Source: Thermoactinospora rubra (GTDB taxonomy: Bacteria; Actinomycetota; Actinomycetes; Streptosporangiales; Streptosporangiaceae). Taken from it: a stretch of DNA of 64,000 nt. Both the position numbers and the translations under genes were made by a program. Each line of letters starts with the position of its first letter. Position 1 is the stretch's first letter. The notes under the pieces were generated by a model. That model saw only the letters and a program-made list of their open reading frames with translations. It ran no database searches and was not told where the DNA came from. The DNA lies in the NCBI RefSeq assembly GCF_002093975.1, contig NZ_MSZZ01000024.1, positions 140,212-204,211 of the forward strand, read 5' to 3'. Shown in pieces: positions 51,475-59,617 of this stretch.

Positions 51475-52242
51475 TCATGCCAGCCGCCTGGAGGCCAGGA
51501 TGCTCACCAGATGCAGCACGACCTGGACGGCGGCGGCGACCGCGCAGGCCACGGTCAGCACCCGCGTCGCGGTGAGGTCGCCCACCACCATATCGACGAC
51601 GGCGGCGATCAGGGCGAGAATCGACAGTTCGACGGCCTGGACGATCCGGTGGAACTTCGTCGCGGCCAGGATCCGGCGGGCCAGCCCCAGCAGGCCGGAG
51701 CGGAACTGCCCGGCCGAGGCCTCGGTGGCGGCCGTCAGGCCGGAGCGGGCGCGCGCCACGTCGACCAGGTCCGTCTCGGCCTTGATGAGGATCGCGCCGA
51801 GCGCGGCGGCGAAGCCGAGCACGGTGTACCAGTCGGGCGCCGTGGCCGAGGCGCGGAAGCCCAGGCCGATGAGCAGGGCCGCCTCGGCGAAGTAGTGGCC
51901 CACCCGATCGAGGTAGACGCCCGTGAGCGAGGTCCGGCCGGTCCAGCGGGCCAGCTCGCCGTCGGAGCAGTCGAGCAGCAGGTACAGCTGCACCAGCAGG
52001 AACGCGCCGAGCGCGGCCAGCGGCCCGTCGAAGCCGAGCACGACCCCGGCCAGCACGCCGGTGAGCATCATGAGCCCGGTGGTCTGGTTGGGCGTGATCG
52101 GCGTCTTGGCCAGCAGCCAGGTGAGGTAGATGGACACCCTGCGCATGTAGAGCAGGCCCGCCCAGTGCTCGCCGCTCCTGCGGTCCAGCGTGCCTGCGGG
52201 CTGGGCGACCGCGCGCAGCTCAGCGACCGACGGACTGGACAT
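51475..52242 (-). CDS. CDP-alcohol phosphotransferase with altered catalytic motif
   Basis: A 255-residue membrane protein with about six helices. The CDP-alcohol phosphotransferase motif D91xxD94G95xxA98R99...G108xxxD112xxxD is present except that the last Asp is His116 (DRVGH). That final Asp is the presumed catalytic base. Family members transfer a phosphoalcohol from a CDP-alcohol to an acceptor such as inositol, glycerol phosphate or a lipid. It overlaps the upstream dehydrogenase-like gene by 23 bp, so the two are tightly coupled. It is the last gene of the group. The His may tune or abolish activity; a specific donor cannot be named. Confidence 0.87.
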   Translation of the reverse strand: MSSPSVAELRAVAQPAGTLDRRSGEHWAGLLYMRRVSIYLTWLLAKTPITPNQTTGLMMLTGVLAGVVLGFDGPLAALGAFLLVQLYLLLDCSDGELARWTGRTSLTGVYLDRVGHYFAEAALLIGLGFRASATAPDWYTVLGFAAALGAILIKAETDLVDVARARSGLTAATEASAGQFRSGLLGLARRILAATKFHRIVQAVELSILALIAAVVDMVVGDLTATRVLTVACAVAAAVQVVLHLVSILASRRLA

Positions 52243-53278
52243 AGTCCTCCACCCGCTCCCGAACCTCCGACTCCGACAGGCGCAGGTGCTCCAGGATGGT
52301 GTAGCGGCCGGGGCGCGTGGCCGGCGCGTACACCACGGCCTGGGTGAACTGCTCGACGGTCAGGCCGACGTCGGTCGGCAGCACGGGCAGCCTGTGCCGG
52401 CGCAGGCACTCCACGACCTGGTTGAGGCGGGCGGTGTCCTGCCGGAGGAAGAAGCAGAAGGCGGCGCCGATGCCGGCGAGCTCGCCGTGGTTGGAGGTGC
52501 CGGGGAAGAGCTGGTCCACGGCATGCAGGATCTCATGGTCCCCGCCGCTGGAGGGACGCGAGGACCCGGCGATCACCATCGACATCCCCGACAGGATGAG
52601 CGCCTCGGCCAGCACGGTCAGGAAGGCGTCGGACTCGATCGAGTCGCGCCTGCCGATCAGCGCCTCGGCGGCGGTGCGGGCCATCGAGCAGGCCAGCCCG
52701 TCGATGGGCTCGCCCCGCTCGACGTTGCCGAGCTGCCAGTCCTCGATCGCCGACAGGTTGCTGACCACGTCGCCGATGCCGGCGCGCACCAGCGGCTCGG
52801 GGGCGGCGTGGACGAAGTCGAGGTCGACGAGGATGGCCAGCGGCATGGGCACGCCGAAGGAGCCCTTGCCGCCCTCGTAGGTCAGTGAGGCGGTGGGCGA
52901 GCAGATGCCGTCGTGCGACAGGTTGGTCGCCACGGCCACCATGGGGATGCCGGCCAGCGAGGCGGCGTACTTGGTGGCGTCGATGGTCCGGCCGCCGCCC
53001 ACCCCCACGACCACCTCGTAGGTGCCCTTGCGCAGGTCGGCGCCGAGCGAGACGGCCGCCTCGACCGAGCCGTCGGCGACGCGGAAGACCTCGGCGTCGC
53101 GCAGCGTCGGCGCGATCAGACCCTCGATGTGGTCGCCCTGCCCGGGGCCGACCGCCACGGCGACCCGTCCCGAGGTGGCCACCCTGCTGTCGGACAGCAG
53201 CGCGCCGAGATCGGCGACCGCGCCCCGCCGTACCTCCATGTACAGCGGGGCGGGGAGCATCCTGGCCAGGATCGGCAT
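52220..53278 (-). CDS. Archaeal-type glycerol-1-phosphate dehydrogenase-like protein
   Basis: A 352-residue member of the iron-containing/G1PDH (AraM/EgsA) group. NAD(P)-binding VGVGGGRTIDATKYAA (G94-G96), substrate loop VATNLSHDGICSPTASL, and metal ligands D170 (AGIGDVVS), H248 (SGGDHEILH) and H264 (NHGELAGIG) agree with archaeal G1PDH, where the loop reads SHDGIASP. These enzymes reduce dihydroxyacetone phosphate to sn-glycerol-1-phosphate. Neighbouring cytidylyltransferase and CDP-alcohol phosphotransferase genes suggest that the product is activated with CTP. Annotation as G1PDH is by motif; substrate specificity could be another polyol phosphate. ATG 53278 is the start. Confidence 0.85.
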   Translation of the reverse strand: MPILARMLPAPLYMEVRRGAVADLGALLSDSRVATSGRVAVAVGPGQGDHIEGLIAPTLRDAEVFRVADGSVEAAVSLGADLRKGTYEVVVGVGGGRTIDATKYAASLAGIPMVAVATNLSHDGICSPTASLTYEGGKGSFGVPMPLAILVDLDFVHAAPEPLVRAGIGDVVSNLSAIEDWQLGNVERGEPIDGLACSMARTAAEALIGRRDSIESDAFLTVLAEALILSGMSMVIAGSSRPSSGGDHEILHAVDQLFPGTSNHGELAGIGAAFCFFLRQDTARLNQVVECLRRHRLPVLPTDVGLTVEQFTQAVVYAPATRPGRYTILEHLRLSESEVRERVEDYVQSVGR

Positions 53279-53289
53279 CTACGCCCCTC

Positions 53290-54021
53290 TCAGTAACGGA
53301 CGGCGATGTCGCGTGCCTTGGCGAGGTCGTCGTGGTTGTCGACCTCGACCCACTCGACCGCGCCGATCGGCGCCACGTGGATCCGCTCCCCGCGGTCGAT
53401 CAGCTCCTGGTAGCCGTCCTCGTAGTAGAGCTGGGGATCGCGCTCGAAGGTGGTCTTGAGCGCGTCGGCCAGCCGCTCGGCCGCGCCGGGCCGGATGAGC
53501 GTGGCGCCGATGTACTCACCGTACGCCTCGGCCGGGTCCATCAGCTTGGTGATGCGGCGGACGGCGCCGTCCTCGAGCGTGACCTTCATCTCCTCCTCGG
53601 CCAGCTTCTTGACGTCGTCGACCGCGAGCAGGATGTCGCTGGTGGCCGGGGCCGACAGGAGGGTCTGCTCGACCGACACGGGGTGCACGGTGTCGCCGTT
53701 GACCAGCAGCGCGCCCTGGGAGAAGTACTCCCTGGCGCACCACAGGCTGTAGGCGTTGTTCCACTCCTCGGCCTTGTCGTTGTGCACCAGCTCCAGACGC
53801 ACGCCGTGGCGCTGCTCCAGGTCTTTCTTCCGGTCGTGTACGGCCTGCGCCGCGTAGCCGACGATGACCACGACGTCACGCAGGCCGACCGCCGCCAGGT
53901 TGCGGAGCGAGATGTCCATGATCGTCGTGTCGCCGTCGACCGGCACGAGCGCCTTGGGCAGCGTGTCGGTGTACGGCCGCAGGCGACGTCCGGCTCCGGC
54001 GGCCAGCACCATTCCCAGCAA
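53290..54021 (-). CDS. Cytidylyltransferase-like nucleotidyltransferase
   Basis: A 243-residue single-domain nucleotidyltransferase: MVLAAGAGRRLRPYTDTLPKALVPVDGDTTIMD carries the Gx3GxGxRLxP site, LLVNGDTVHPVS the metal-binding Asp, and YYEDGYQELIDRGERIHVAPIGAVEWVEVDNHDDLAKAR the C-terminal metal site. It resembles inositol-1-phosphate or choline-phosphate cytidylyltransferases. It would activate the polyol phosphate made by the adjacent dehydrogenase. TTG 54021 with GAGGAG six nt upstream is chosen; no ATG is suitable except an internal one. It ends 11 nt before the dehydrogenase start. Confidence 0.87.
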   Translation of the reverse strand: MLGMVLAAGAGRRLRPYTDTLPKALVPVDGDTTIMDISLRNLAAVGLRDVVVIVGYAAQAVHDRKKDLEQRHGVRLELVHNDKAEEWNNAYSLWCAREYFSQGALLVNGDTVHPVSVEQTLLSAPATSDILLAVDDVKKLAEEEMKVTLEDGAVRRITKLMDPAEAYGEYIGATLIRPGAAERLADALKTTFERDPQLYYEDGYQELIDRGERIHVAPIGAVEWVEVDNHDDLAKARDIAVRY

Positions 54022-54101
54022 CGTGCACTCCTCGGTCGAAGGTCAGTATGTGGCACCCAAAGGGTAGTTGCCAGACGCGCCTGATCGGGTAATCGGGCGG
54101 G

Positions 54102-54716
54102 TCACTCACCTTCGGCGGTCTCGGTTCCCGAGCGGGGCGCCGCCAGCCAGCAGGTGGCGCTCTCCCAGCAGAAGAAGCCCCACAGGTACAGCGCCAGGAG
54201 GGCGTAGCCGGCGGCGGGCCAGCCGGCCACCACGCCCAGGGAGACGGCGATGAGGCGGCCGTCCCAGCCGAGCCCGAAGGTGGACAGCCAGGGCGGCGGG
54301 TAGACCCGTTGCCGTATCCGGTAGACCAGGTCGTAGTGGTGGAAGGCGAGCGCGCCGAGCAACGCGAAGATCAGCACGGGCGGGACGTGGTGCGCGAAGC
54401 CCACGGCGGCGACGCAGACGTACTCGATCAGCCGCAGCATGGGCGGGGCCAGCCAGTCCAGGCGGCCGTCGTGCGGGTGGGAGCTGCCCGGCCCGGCCAG
54501 CAGCAGCGTGACGGCGAAGGCGAGGACGGCCCAGTCGTCGGAGCCGGCCACGCCGATCGCCACGAGGATGGCGATGACGAAGGCGGCCACCACCAGCGGC
54601 GGCAGCGGCGGCAGCTGCCCGGCCACGAGCGCGCCCATGCCGCGCGAGAGCGGGCCGTCGTCCCGGTAGGCGACGACCCTGCTGCGGGGTACGGGCGTCA
54701 TGTGCACGGAGATCAT
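54102..54716 (-). CDS. DUF5941-like membrane protein
   Basis: A 204-residue polytopic protein with about five helices (VVAAFVIAILVAIGVAG, AVLAFAVTLLLAGP and others), the segment SSHPHDGRLDWLAPPMLRLIEYVCVAAVGF, and AFHHYDLVYRIRQRVYPPPWL. I recall it as the DUF5941 part that in Streptomyces is fused to the CDP-alcohol phosphotransferase. Here it is a separate gene overlapping the phosphotransferase stop by four bases (ATGA). Function is unknown; the partnership suggests a membrane subunit. Confidence 0.72.
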   Translation of the reverse strand: MISVHMTPVPRSRVVAYRDDGPLSRGMGALVAGQLPPLPPLVVAAFVIAILVAIGVAGSDDWAVLAFAVTLLLAGPGSSHPHDGRLDWLAPPMLRLIEYVCVAAVGFAHHVPPVLIFALLGALAFHHYDLVYRIRQRVYPPPWLSTFGLGWDGRLIAVSLGVVAGWPAAGYALLALYLWGFFCWESATCWLAAPRSGTETAEGE

Positions 54717-56194
54717 GCCGTGGCCCTCTCCACGCGGCCGGTCAGCTGGTAGAGCGTCGCGACCGCGCCCCAGCCCAGCAGCGCCAGGAACGTCACCCGG
54801 GCGTTGAACAGCGCGGCGGTGACCGCGATCACGGCCATGCGCTCCCCGATGGGCAGGGTGATCATCTTCTTCGCCCAGCGCAGGACCGAGCCGCGCTCCA
54901 GCCGTCCGGCCAGCGCGCGGATGCCCTGCGGCCCCCGGTCCGACGGCTCCATCAGCGAGCGGGGCGGGCGGCCGCGGGCCGCGCCCACCCGGGCGGCGTC
55001 GCGCACGGCACCGGAGAAGGAGAAGTCGACGCAGTGCCGCACGACCTGCATGATCATCGCCGCGACGGCCAGGTGCCAGATGCCGTCGGGGTTGCCGAGC
55101 CCGGCCGCGTAGCCGGCGGCGAGCCCGACGTAGACCAGGTACTCCTTGAGCCGGTCGGCCATGCCGTCGGCCCAGGCGCCCAAGGGGGTGAACGTGCGGG
55201 TGTAGCGGGCCAGCTGCCCGTCGACGCAGTCCAGCACGAACGACAGGTACACCAGCGCCGCGCCGAGCACCTGCGCCCACCGCTCGCCGTAGGAGAACCA
55301 CACGGCGGCCAGGACGGCCAGGCCGCACGAGATGCCCGTGACCGTGTTCGGCGCCAGCTTGAGCCGGGCCGCGAGCCGTACCAGCAGCGGCGACCAGGAG
55401 GACACGAAGTGGGTGGCGAAGAAGCCGTCGTCGGCCTTCACGGCGGCTTCGAGCCGCACCTTGGCCTCGTCGACCTCGGCGAGCCTGGCCATGGCCGAGT
55501 CGGCGGAGGACTGGCCGGTCACGCGGTCGCAGCGCAGCGGGCCGGCGAGCGTGGCGCGGACCCGGACGCCGGCCCGCACCAGGCCCACGAGCAGCAGGTC
55601 GATGGCCTCGACGGGGCTGACCGGGCCGAGCCGTCCCGCGGCGACCAGGTCGGCCAGCTCGTCGGCGATGTCGGCCAGCGTGCCCAGGTGGGCCTGGCCG
55701 ACCTGCAGGACGCCGAGGAAGGTGGCGTTGGCCTCCGGCACGGTGTGGAAGGAGCTGCCCGCGGCGACGACCTTGGCCACCTCCAGCCGGACGGGCGGGC
55801 GCAGCGGGCCGGGCGGCCGGTCGGTGGAGACCAGCGCCGCCGTGCCGCGGGCGGGGTGCTCCAGCAGCATCGCGAGGGCCTCGGTGTGGGCCACGATGTC
55901 GGCCGGGAGCACGACGACCGGGCCCTGCGACAGCCGTACGAGCTTGGCCACCGTGCGCAGGTCGTCGGCCAGGCCGTTCCCGGCGGGGACGACGTGGAGA
56001 TCCCGCACCCTGCCCCCGATCTGGCTCTTGAGCCGGTCGAGCAGGGTGCCGTCGGCGCAGGGGAGCCTGCAGGCCGGGGTGGTGGCGAGGAGCACCGCGG
56101 CGGCGGTGGTGGTCTCGCGGGTGAGCGATGGTGGTGGCTGTGGTGGCTGTGGTGGCTGTGGTGGCTGTGGCGGCTGTGGCGGCGACTCTGGCAC
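54713..56194 (-). CDS. Degenerate nucleotidyltransferase fused to CDP-alcohol phosphotransferase
   Basis: A 493-residue protein. Residues 1-25 are a (PPQ)n repeat. Residues 30-240 look like a nucleotidyltransferase (GRVRDLHVVPAGNGLADDLR, VVVLPADIVAHTEAL) but the start AAAVLLATTPACRLPCADGT lacks the GxGxRLxP loop, so it is probably inactive. The C-terminal half is a CDP-alcohol phosphotransferase with the full canonical motif DCVDGQLARYTRTFTPLG then D and D (WADGMAD). The two-domain order matches archaeal/Thermotoga inositol-phosphate cytidylyltransferase-DIPP synthase. GTG 56194 is chosen because GGGAGGAG lies nine nt upstream; an ATG at 56245 lacks such a site. First gene of the minus-strand group. 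Confidence 0.85.
   Translation of the reverse strand: MPESPPQPPQPPQPPQPPQPPPSLTRETTTAAAVLLATTPACRLPCADGTLLDRLKSQIGGRVRDLHVVPAGNGLADDLRTVAKLVRLSQGPVVVLPADIVAHTEALAMLLEHPARGTAALVSTDRPPGPLRPPVRLEVAKVVAAGSSFHTVPEANATFLGVLQVGQAHLGTLADIADELADLVAAGRLGPVSPVEAIDLLLVGLVRAGVRVRATLAGPLRCDRVTGQSSADSAMARLAEVDEAKVRLEAAVKADDGFFATHFVSSWSPLLVRLAARLKLAPNTVTGISCGLAVLAAVWFSYGERWAQVLGAALVYLSFVLDCVDGQLARYTRTFTPLGAWADGMADRLKEYLVYVGLAAGYAAGLGNPDGIWHLAVAAMIMQVVRHCVDFSFSGAVRDAARVGAARGRPPRSLMEPSDRGPQGIRALAGRLERGSVLRWAKKMITLPIGERMAVIAVTAALFNARVTFLALLGWGAVATLYQLTGRVERATA
56131..56184 (-). repeat. 9-bp tandem repeat coding (PPQ)n
   Basis: GGTGGCTGT units repeated about five to six times on the plus strand, giving Pro-Pro-Gln repeats on the minus strand. 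Short perfect tandem repeats like this can vary in number by slippage, without changing frame since the unit is 9 bp. Confidence 0.75.
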
Positions 56195-56277
56195 GGCGCA
56201 GGTCTCCTCCCGTCGTGTGGGAGCGCGTGGACACAGCGTAGCCATGGGGTGGCCGAAATGACCGTTACCCTCGCCGT

Positions 56278-57045
56278 ATGACCGCCGAATCGCATGTCGT
56301 CCCTTTGCGTTCCGTGGCCGTGGTCCTCGCCGGTGGGGTGGGGCAGCGCATGGGCCTCGACACGCCGAAACAGTTGATCAAGCTGGCCGGGAAGACGATC
56401 CTGGAGCGCTCGCTCGGCCTGTTCGAGCGCGCTCCGGAGATCGACGAGATCATGCTGCTCATGACCCCCGGGTACGTCGCCGAGGCCGAGGAGATCGTGG
56501 CCAAGGCCGGGTTCGGCAAGGTCAGCCGGGTCCTTCCGGGCGGGGCGTCGCGGCCGGAGACCACGTGGCGGGCGGTGCGGGCGCTGGGCGAGGAGGAGTG
56601 CAACGTGCTGCTGCACGACGCGGTGCGCCCGCTGCTGGATCCGGCGATCATCAGCGCGTGCGTGGCCGCCCTGCGCGTCCACCGGGCGGTCAACGTGGCG
56701 ATCCCCAGCTCCGACACGATCCTGGTGGCGGGACCGGATGAGGTGATCAGGGAGATCCCCGACCGGTCCACGCTGCGGCGCAGCCAGACCCCGCAGTGCT
56801 TCCGCCTGTCGGTGATCCGCGAGGCCTACGAGCGGGCCTTCGCCGACCCGGGCTTCGCGGGGCGGCCCGCGACCGACGACTGCGGGGTGGTGCTGCGCTA
56901 CCTGCCGGACGTGCCGATCCACCTGGTGCCGGGCAGCGAGCACAACATCAAGGTGACCCATCCGGTCGACGTGCACATCGCCGAGACGCTGCTGCGGCTG
57001 CGCGAGGCTACCGCGGCGGGCGGGCCAGCCGGCGAGGGCTGGTGA
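56278..57045 (+). CDS. IspD/TarI-like cytidylyltransferase
   Basis: A 255-residue protein: SVAVVLAGGVGQRMGLDTPKQLIKLAG is the CTP-binding start, VLLHDAVRPL and RRSQTPQCFRLSVI follow, and SEHNIKVTHPVDVHIAE ends the domain. This is the IspD superfamily; such proteins make CDP-methylerythritol (IspD) or CDP-ribitol/CDP-glycerol-type donors (TarI). The position divergent to a CDP-alcohol phosphotransferase group favours a polyol-phosphate substrate; a housekeeping ispD would normally neighbour ispF or carD. TACCCT lies six nt before ATG 56278, so a leaderless message is likely. Its 3' end overlaps the convergent GT2 by 38 bp. Confidence 0.85.
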   Translation: MTAESHVVPLRSVAVVLAGGVGQRMGLDTPKQLIKLAGKTILERSLGLFERAPEIDEIMLLMTPGYVAEAEEIVAKAGFGKVSRVLPGGASRPETTWRAVRALGEEECNVLLHDAVRPLLDPAIISACVAALRVHRAVNVAIPSSDTILVAGPDEVIREIPDRSTLRRSQTPQCFRLSVIREAYERAFADPGFAGRPATDDCGVVLRYLPDVPIHLVPGSEHNIKVTHPVDVHIAETLLRLREATAAGGPAGEGW

Positions 57046-58018
57046 GGAAGCCCAGGCCCCAGGAGATGTGCATGGTGGCGTAGACCAGCGGCAGCCGTGC
57101 CTTCACCGGGAACGGCAGGCCGCTGCCGGTCAGGACCGAGCCGGCGAGGATGGCCGCCGCATACCCGCCGGGGATGAGCAGTCCCAGCGGGAACCACGGC
57201 GAGACCAGCAGGCCGGCGAGCATCGCCAGCACGGCGGCCGGCGGCGCCAGGTAACGCAGGTTGATCGTGCCCTCGTGGGTGCGGGCCACCACCCGGCGCC
57301 AGCGGCCGTAGTGGAAGTATTGCTTGGCCAGCGCCTTGACGTTGGGCCGCGGCCGGTAGGAGACCCGCATGCGCGGCTGGAACCACACCAGGCCGCCGCT
57401 CTGGCGGATGCGGTGGTTCATCTCCCAGTCCTGGGCGCGCTGGAAGTGCTCGTCGTACCCGCCGACCCGCTGCAGCGCGGTGCGGCGGAAGACGCCCAGG
57501 TAGACGGTGTCGGCGGGGCCCGCCGTACCGCCCACGTGGAAGGCGGCGGCGCCCACGCCGATCTTGGAGGTCATCGCCCGGGCGACGGCCTGCTCGAACG
57601 GCGTGACGCCCTCGGCGGCCATGACGCCGCCCACGTTGTCCGCGCCGGTCTCCTCCAGGGTCTCGACGGCGATCCGCAGGTAGTCTTTGGGCAGCATCGC
57701 GTGGCCGTCGACCCTGGCGACGATGCCGTTGCGCGAGGCGGCGATGGCGGCGTTGAGCGCGTTGGGGGTGCGGCCGGTGGGGTTGGGCACCACGATGACC
57801 CGCGGGTCGCGTCGCGCGATCGCGTCGGCGACCTCCTGGGTGCGGTCGTGCGAGGGGCCCACGGCCAGCACCACCTCGATCTCGCCCGGGTAGTCCTGGC
57901 TGAGCACCTGGGTGACGGCCTCCTCCAGGTGCCGCTCCTCGTTGAGCACGGGCATGATCACGGATACGGCGGGCCACAGGCCCGTCCGCGTCGGCGGCGA
58001 GTCGGGGAAGTGCTTCAT
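57008..58018 (-). CDS. GT2 glycosyltransferase (ExoA-like)
   Basis: A 336-residue protein: AVSVIMPVLNEERHLEEAVTQVLSQDYPGEIE, donor site VVPNPTGRTPNALNAAI and VARVDGHAMLPKDYL, acceptor-side YDEHFQRAQDWEMNHRIR, and two or three C-terminal helices (AVLAMLAGLLVSPWFPLGLLI). It matches the succinoglycan ExoA-like GT2 group. ATG 58018 lies ten nt after TAGCGT (58034-58029). It is convergent with the IspD-like gene and could use a CDP-activated or NDP-sugar donor. Confidence 0.85.
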   Translation of the reverse strand: MKHFPDSPPTRTGLWPAVSVIMPVLNEERHLEEAVTQVLSQDYPGEIEVVLAVGPSHDRTQEVADAIARRDPRVIVVPNPTGRTPNALNAAIAASRNGIVARVDGHAMLPKDYLRIAVETLEETGADNVGGVMAAEGVTPFEQAVARAMTSKIGVGAAAFHVGGTAGPADTVYLGVFRRTALQRVGGYDEHFQRAQDWEMNHRIRQSGGLVWFQPRMRVSYRPRPNVKALAKQYFHYGRWRRVVARTHEGTINLRYLAPPAAVLAMLAGLLVSPWFPLGLLIPGGYAAAILAGSVLTGSGLPFPVKARLPLVYATMHISWGLGFLTSPRRLARPPR

Positions 58019-58127
58019 GGCGGGGCTCACGCTACCGGAAACGGGCGTGCCCCCTCGACGCCTTGGCCGACGCCGGGGGCCCGGCGACACGCGATCGCGT
58101 TGCGCGGCACGGCGGGGCGAAGGTCAG

Positions 58128-58133
58128 TAGAGT
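58128..58133 (+). promoter_or_regulatory. -10 element for second LCP gene
   Basis: TAGAGT lies exactly seven nt before GTG 58141; no ribosome-binding site lies between. The best leaderless candidate in the window with the 8617 gene. Confidence 0.65.
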
Positions 58134-58140
58134 GAGGCAC

Positions 58141-59583
58141 GTGGAGGACGCCGGGGTTCACGTGGGCGGAGACGCCTACGGAGGCGTCACCCTACCGCCG
58201 CGCCCGCGCCGCGTGCCCGCGCGCAGGCGGCGGCGCAACCTGATCGTCTCGGGCCTGCTGTCCGGCATCGTGCTGACCGCCTCCGGCGCGGTCTGGGCCA
58301 CCTCGACCTACGGCCTGGGCGGCTTCGGCACGGTCGAGGCCGGGGCGTCCGGCGTCCAGTCCAGCGGCGCGATGAACATCCTGCTCGTCGGCGTCGACAA
58401 GCGCGACGACCTCTCCCGCGGCGACCAGCGCAATCTGCGCCTGGGCCGGGAGGCCGGCCAGCGCACCGACACCATGATGGTGATCCGGCTGTCCGCCGAC
58501 CACCGCAAGATCACCGTGGTGAGCCTGCCGCGCGACACGTGGACCACCATTCCGGGCAAGGGCCAGCACAAGATCAACTCCGCCTACCAGCTGGGCGGGC
58601 CCAAGCTGACCGTCCAGACCGTGCAGCAGCTCACCGGGCTGCCGATCAACCTCTACGTCGAGGTCAACGTCCTGGGCTTCATCGACGTGGTCGACTCGCT
58701 CAAGGGCGGCATCACGGTCTGCACGCCTGTGCCGATCGACGACCAGAAGATCGACTTCCACCTGCCCGCCGGCACCCACCAGCTGGACGGCGTCAAGGCG
58801 CTGTTCTACGCCCGCACCCGCGCCACCTCGCGCGCCGACTTCGACCGCATCGACCGCCAGCAGCAGGTCATGTCCGCGCTGTTGGACAGGGTGCTCAGCC
58901 CGCAGACGCTCACCGACCCCGCGGCGCTCGGCAGGTTCATCAAGAGCGTGCAGGCCAGCGTCAAGATCGATCCGCGGCAGGACCTCAACAGCCTGGTCAC
59001 CCAGCTGCGCGACACCAAGCTCGACGACGTCCGGTTCGTCACCCTGCCGGTCTCGGACGTCGACTACCGCACGTCCACAGGCGAGTCGGCGGTGCTGCTG
59101 GACAGGGCGGCGGCGCGCGATCTGTTCCGCCGCATCGCCGCCGACGAGGACCTCACCGCGCCGCCCAAGCCGTCCCCGTCGGTCTCGGCCTCGCCCTCCC
59201 CGACCGCGACCCCCGTGCCGCCGGAGCGCGTGGTGGTGCGCGTGCTCAACGGCACCATGATCACCGGCCTGGGCGCGAGGACCCGCGCCGATCTCATCGC
59301 CGCGGGGTTCAAGGTGCCGCAGCCGTCGGGCGACACGGCACGCAAGGACTTCACCAAGACGGTCATCCGGTACGGCCCGGGCCGGGAGGACTCCGCGCGG
59401 ACGCTCGCCGCGGCGATTCCGGGCGCCGACCTTCGCCAGACGGATGTGAAAGGCATCGAGCTCGTCCTTGGGACAGACCAGCTCAAAGTGCGCAAACCAC
59501 AGGCCAAGGCGTCGCCGTCCGCCAGCCCCTCCGCGAGCGCCCCGACAACCAGGACAGCGACGCAAAACATCTGCCAAAAGTAG
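58141..59583 (+). CDS. LytR-CpsA-Psr (LCP) family protein
   Basis: A 480-residue protein: basic N-terminus, transmembrane helix (about 32-52), LCP domain (MNILLVGVDKRDD, QRTDTMMVIRLSADHRKITVVSLPRDTW, KINSAYQLGG, VKALFYARTRATSRADFDRIDRQQQ) and a C-terminal LytR_C-like domain (VVVRVLNGTMITGLGARTRADLI). The arginines and aspartates for polyprenyl-pyrophosphate binding are present. It is a paralogue of the protein at 45682, and lies beside the GT2/CDP-alcohol group, so it could ligate that group's product to the wall. GTG 58141 is the start because of the -10 element. Confidence 0.92.
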   Translation: MEDAGVHVGGDAYGGVTLPPRPRRVPARRRRRNLIVSGLLSGIVLTASGAVWATSTYGLGGFGTVEAGASGVQSSGAMNILLVGVDKRDDLSRGDQRNLRLGREAGQRTDTMMVIRLSADHRKITVVSLPRDTWTTIPGKGQHKINSAYQLGGPKLTVQTVQQLTGLPINLYVEVNVLGFIDVVDSLKGGITVCTPVPIDDQKIDFHLPAGTHQLDGVKALFYARTRATSRADFDRIDRQQQVMSALLDRVLSPQTLTDPAALGRFIKSVQASVKIDPRQDLNSLVTQLRDTKLDDVRFVTLPVSDVDYRTSTGESAVLLDRAAARDLFRRIAADEDLTAPPKPSPSVSASPSPTATPVPPERVVVRVLNGTMITGLGARTRADLIAAGFKVPQPSGDTARKDFTKTVIRYGPGREDSARTLAAAIPGADLRQTDVKGIELVLGTDQLKVRKPQAKASPSASPSASAPTTRTATQNICQK

Positions 59584-59617
59584 GCATAGGCGGCGCCGTC
59601 CCGGGCAGCTTTCTGAC

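Noticed and set aside
56278..57045. Housekeeping ispD
   Set aside because: No ispF or carD neighbour; location in a CDP-alcohol group suggests a polyol-phosphate role, though ispD activity is not excluded.
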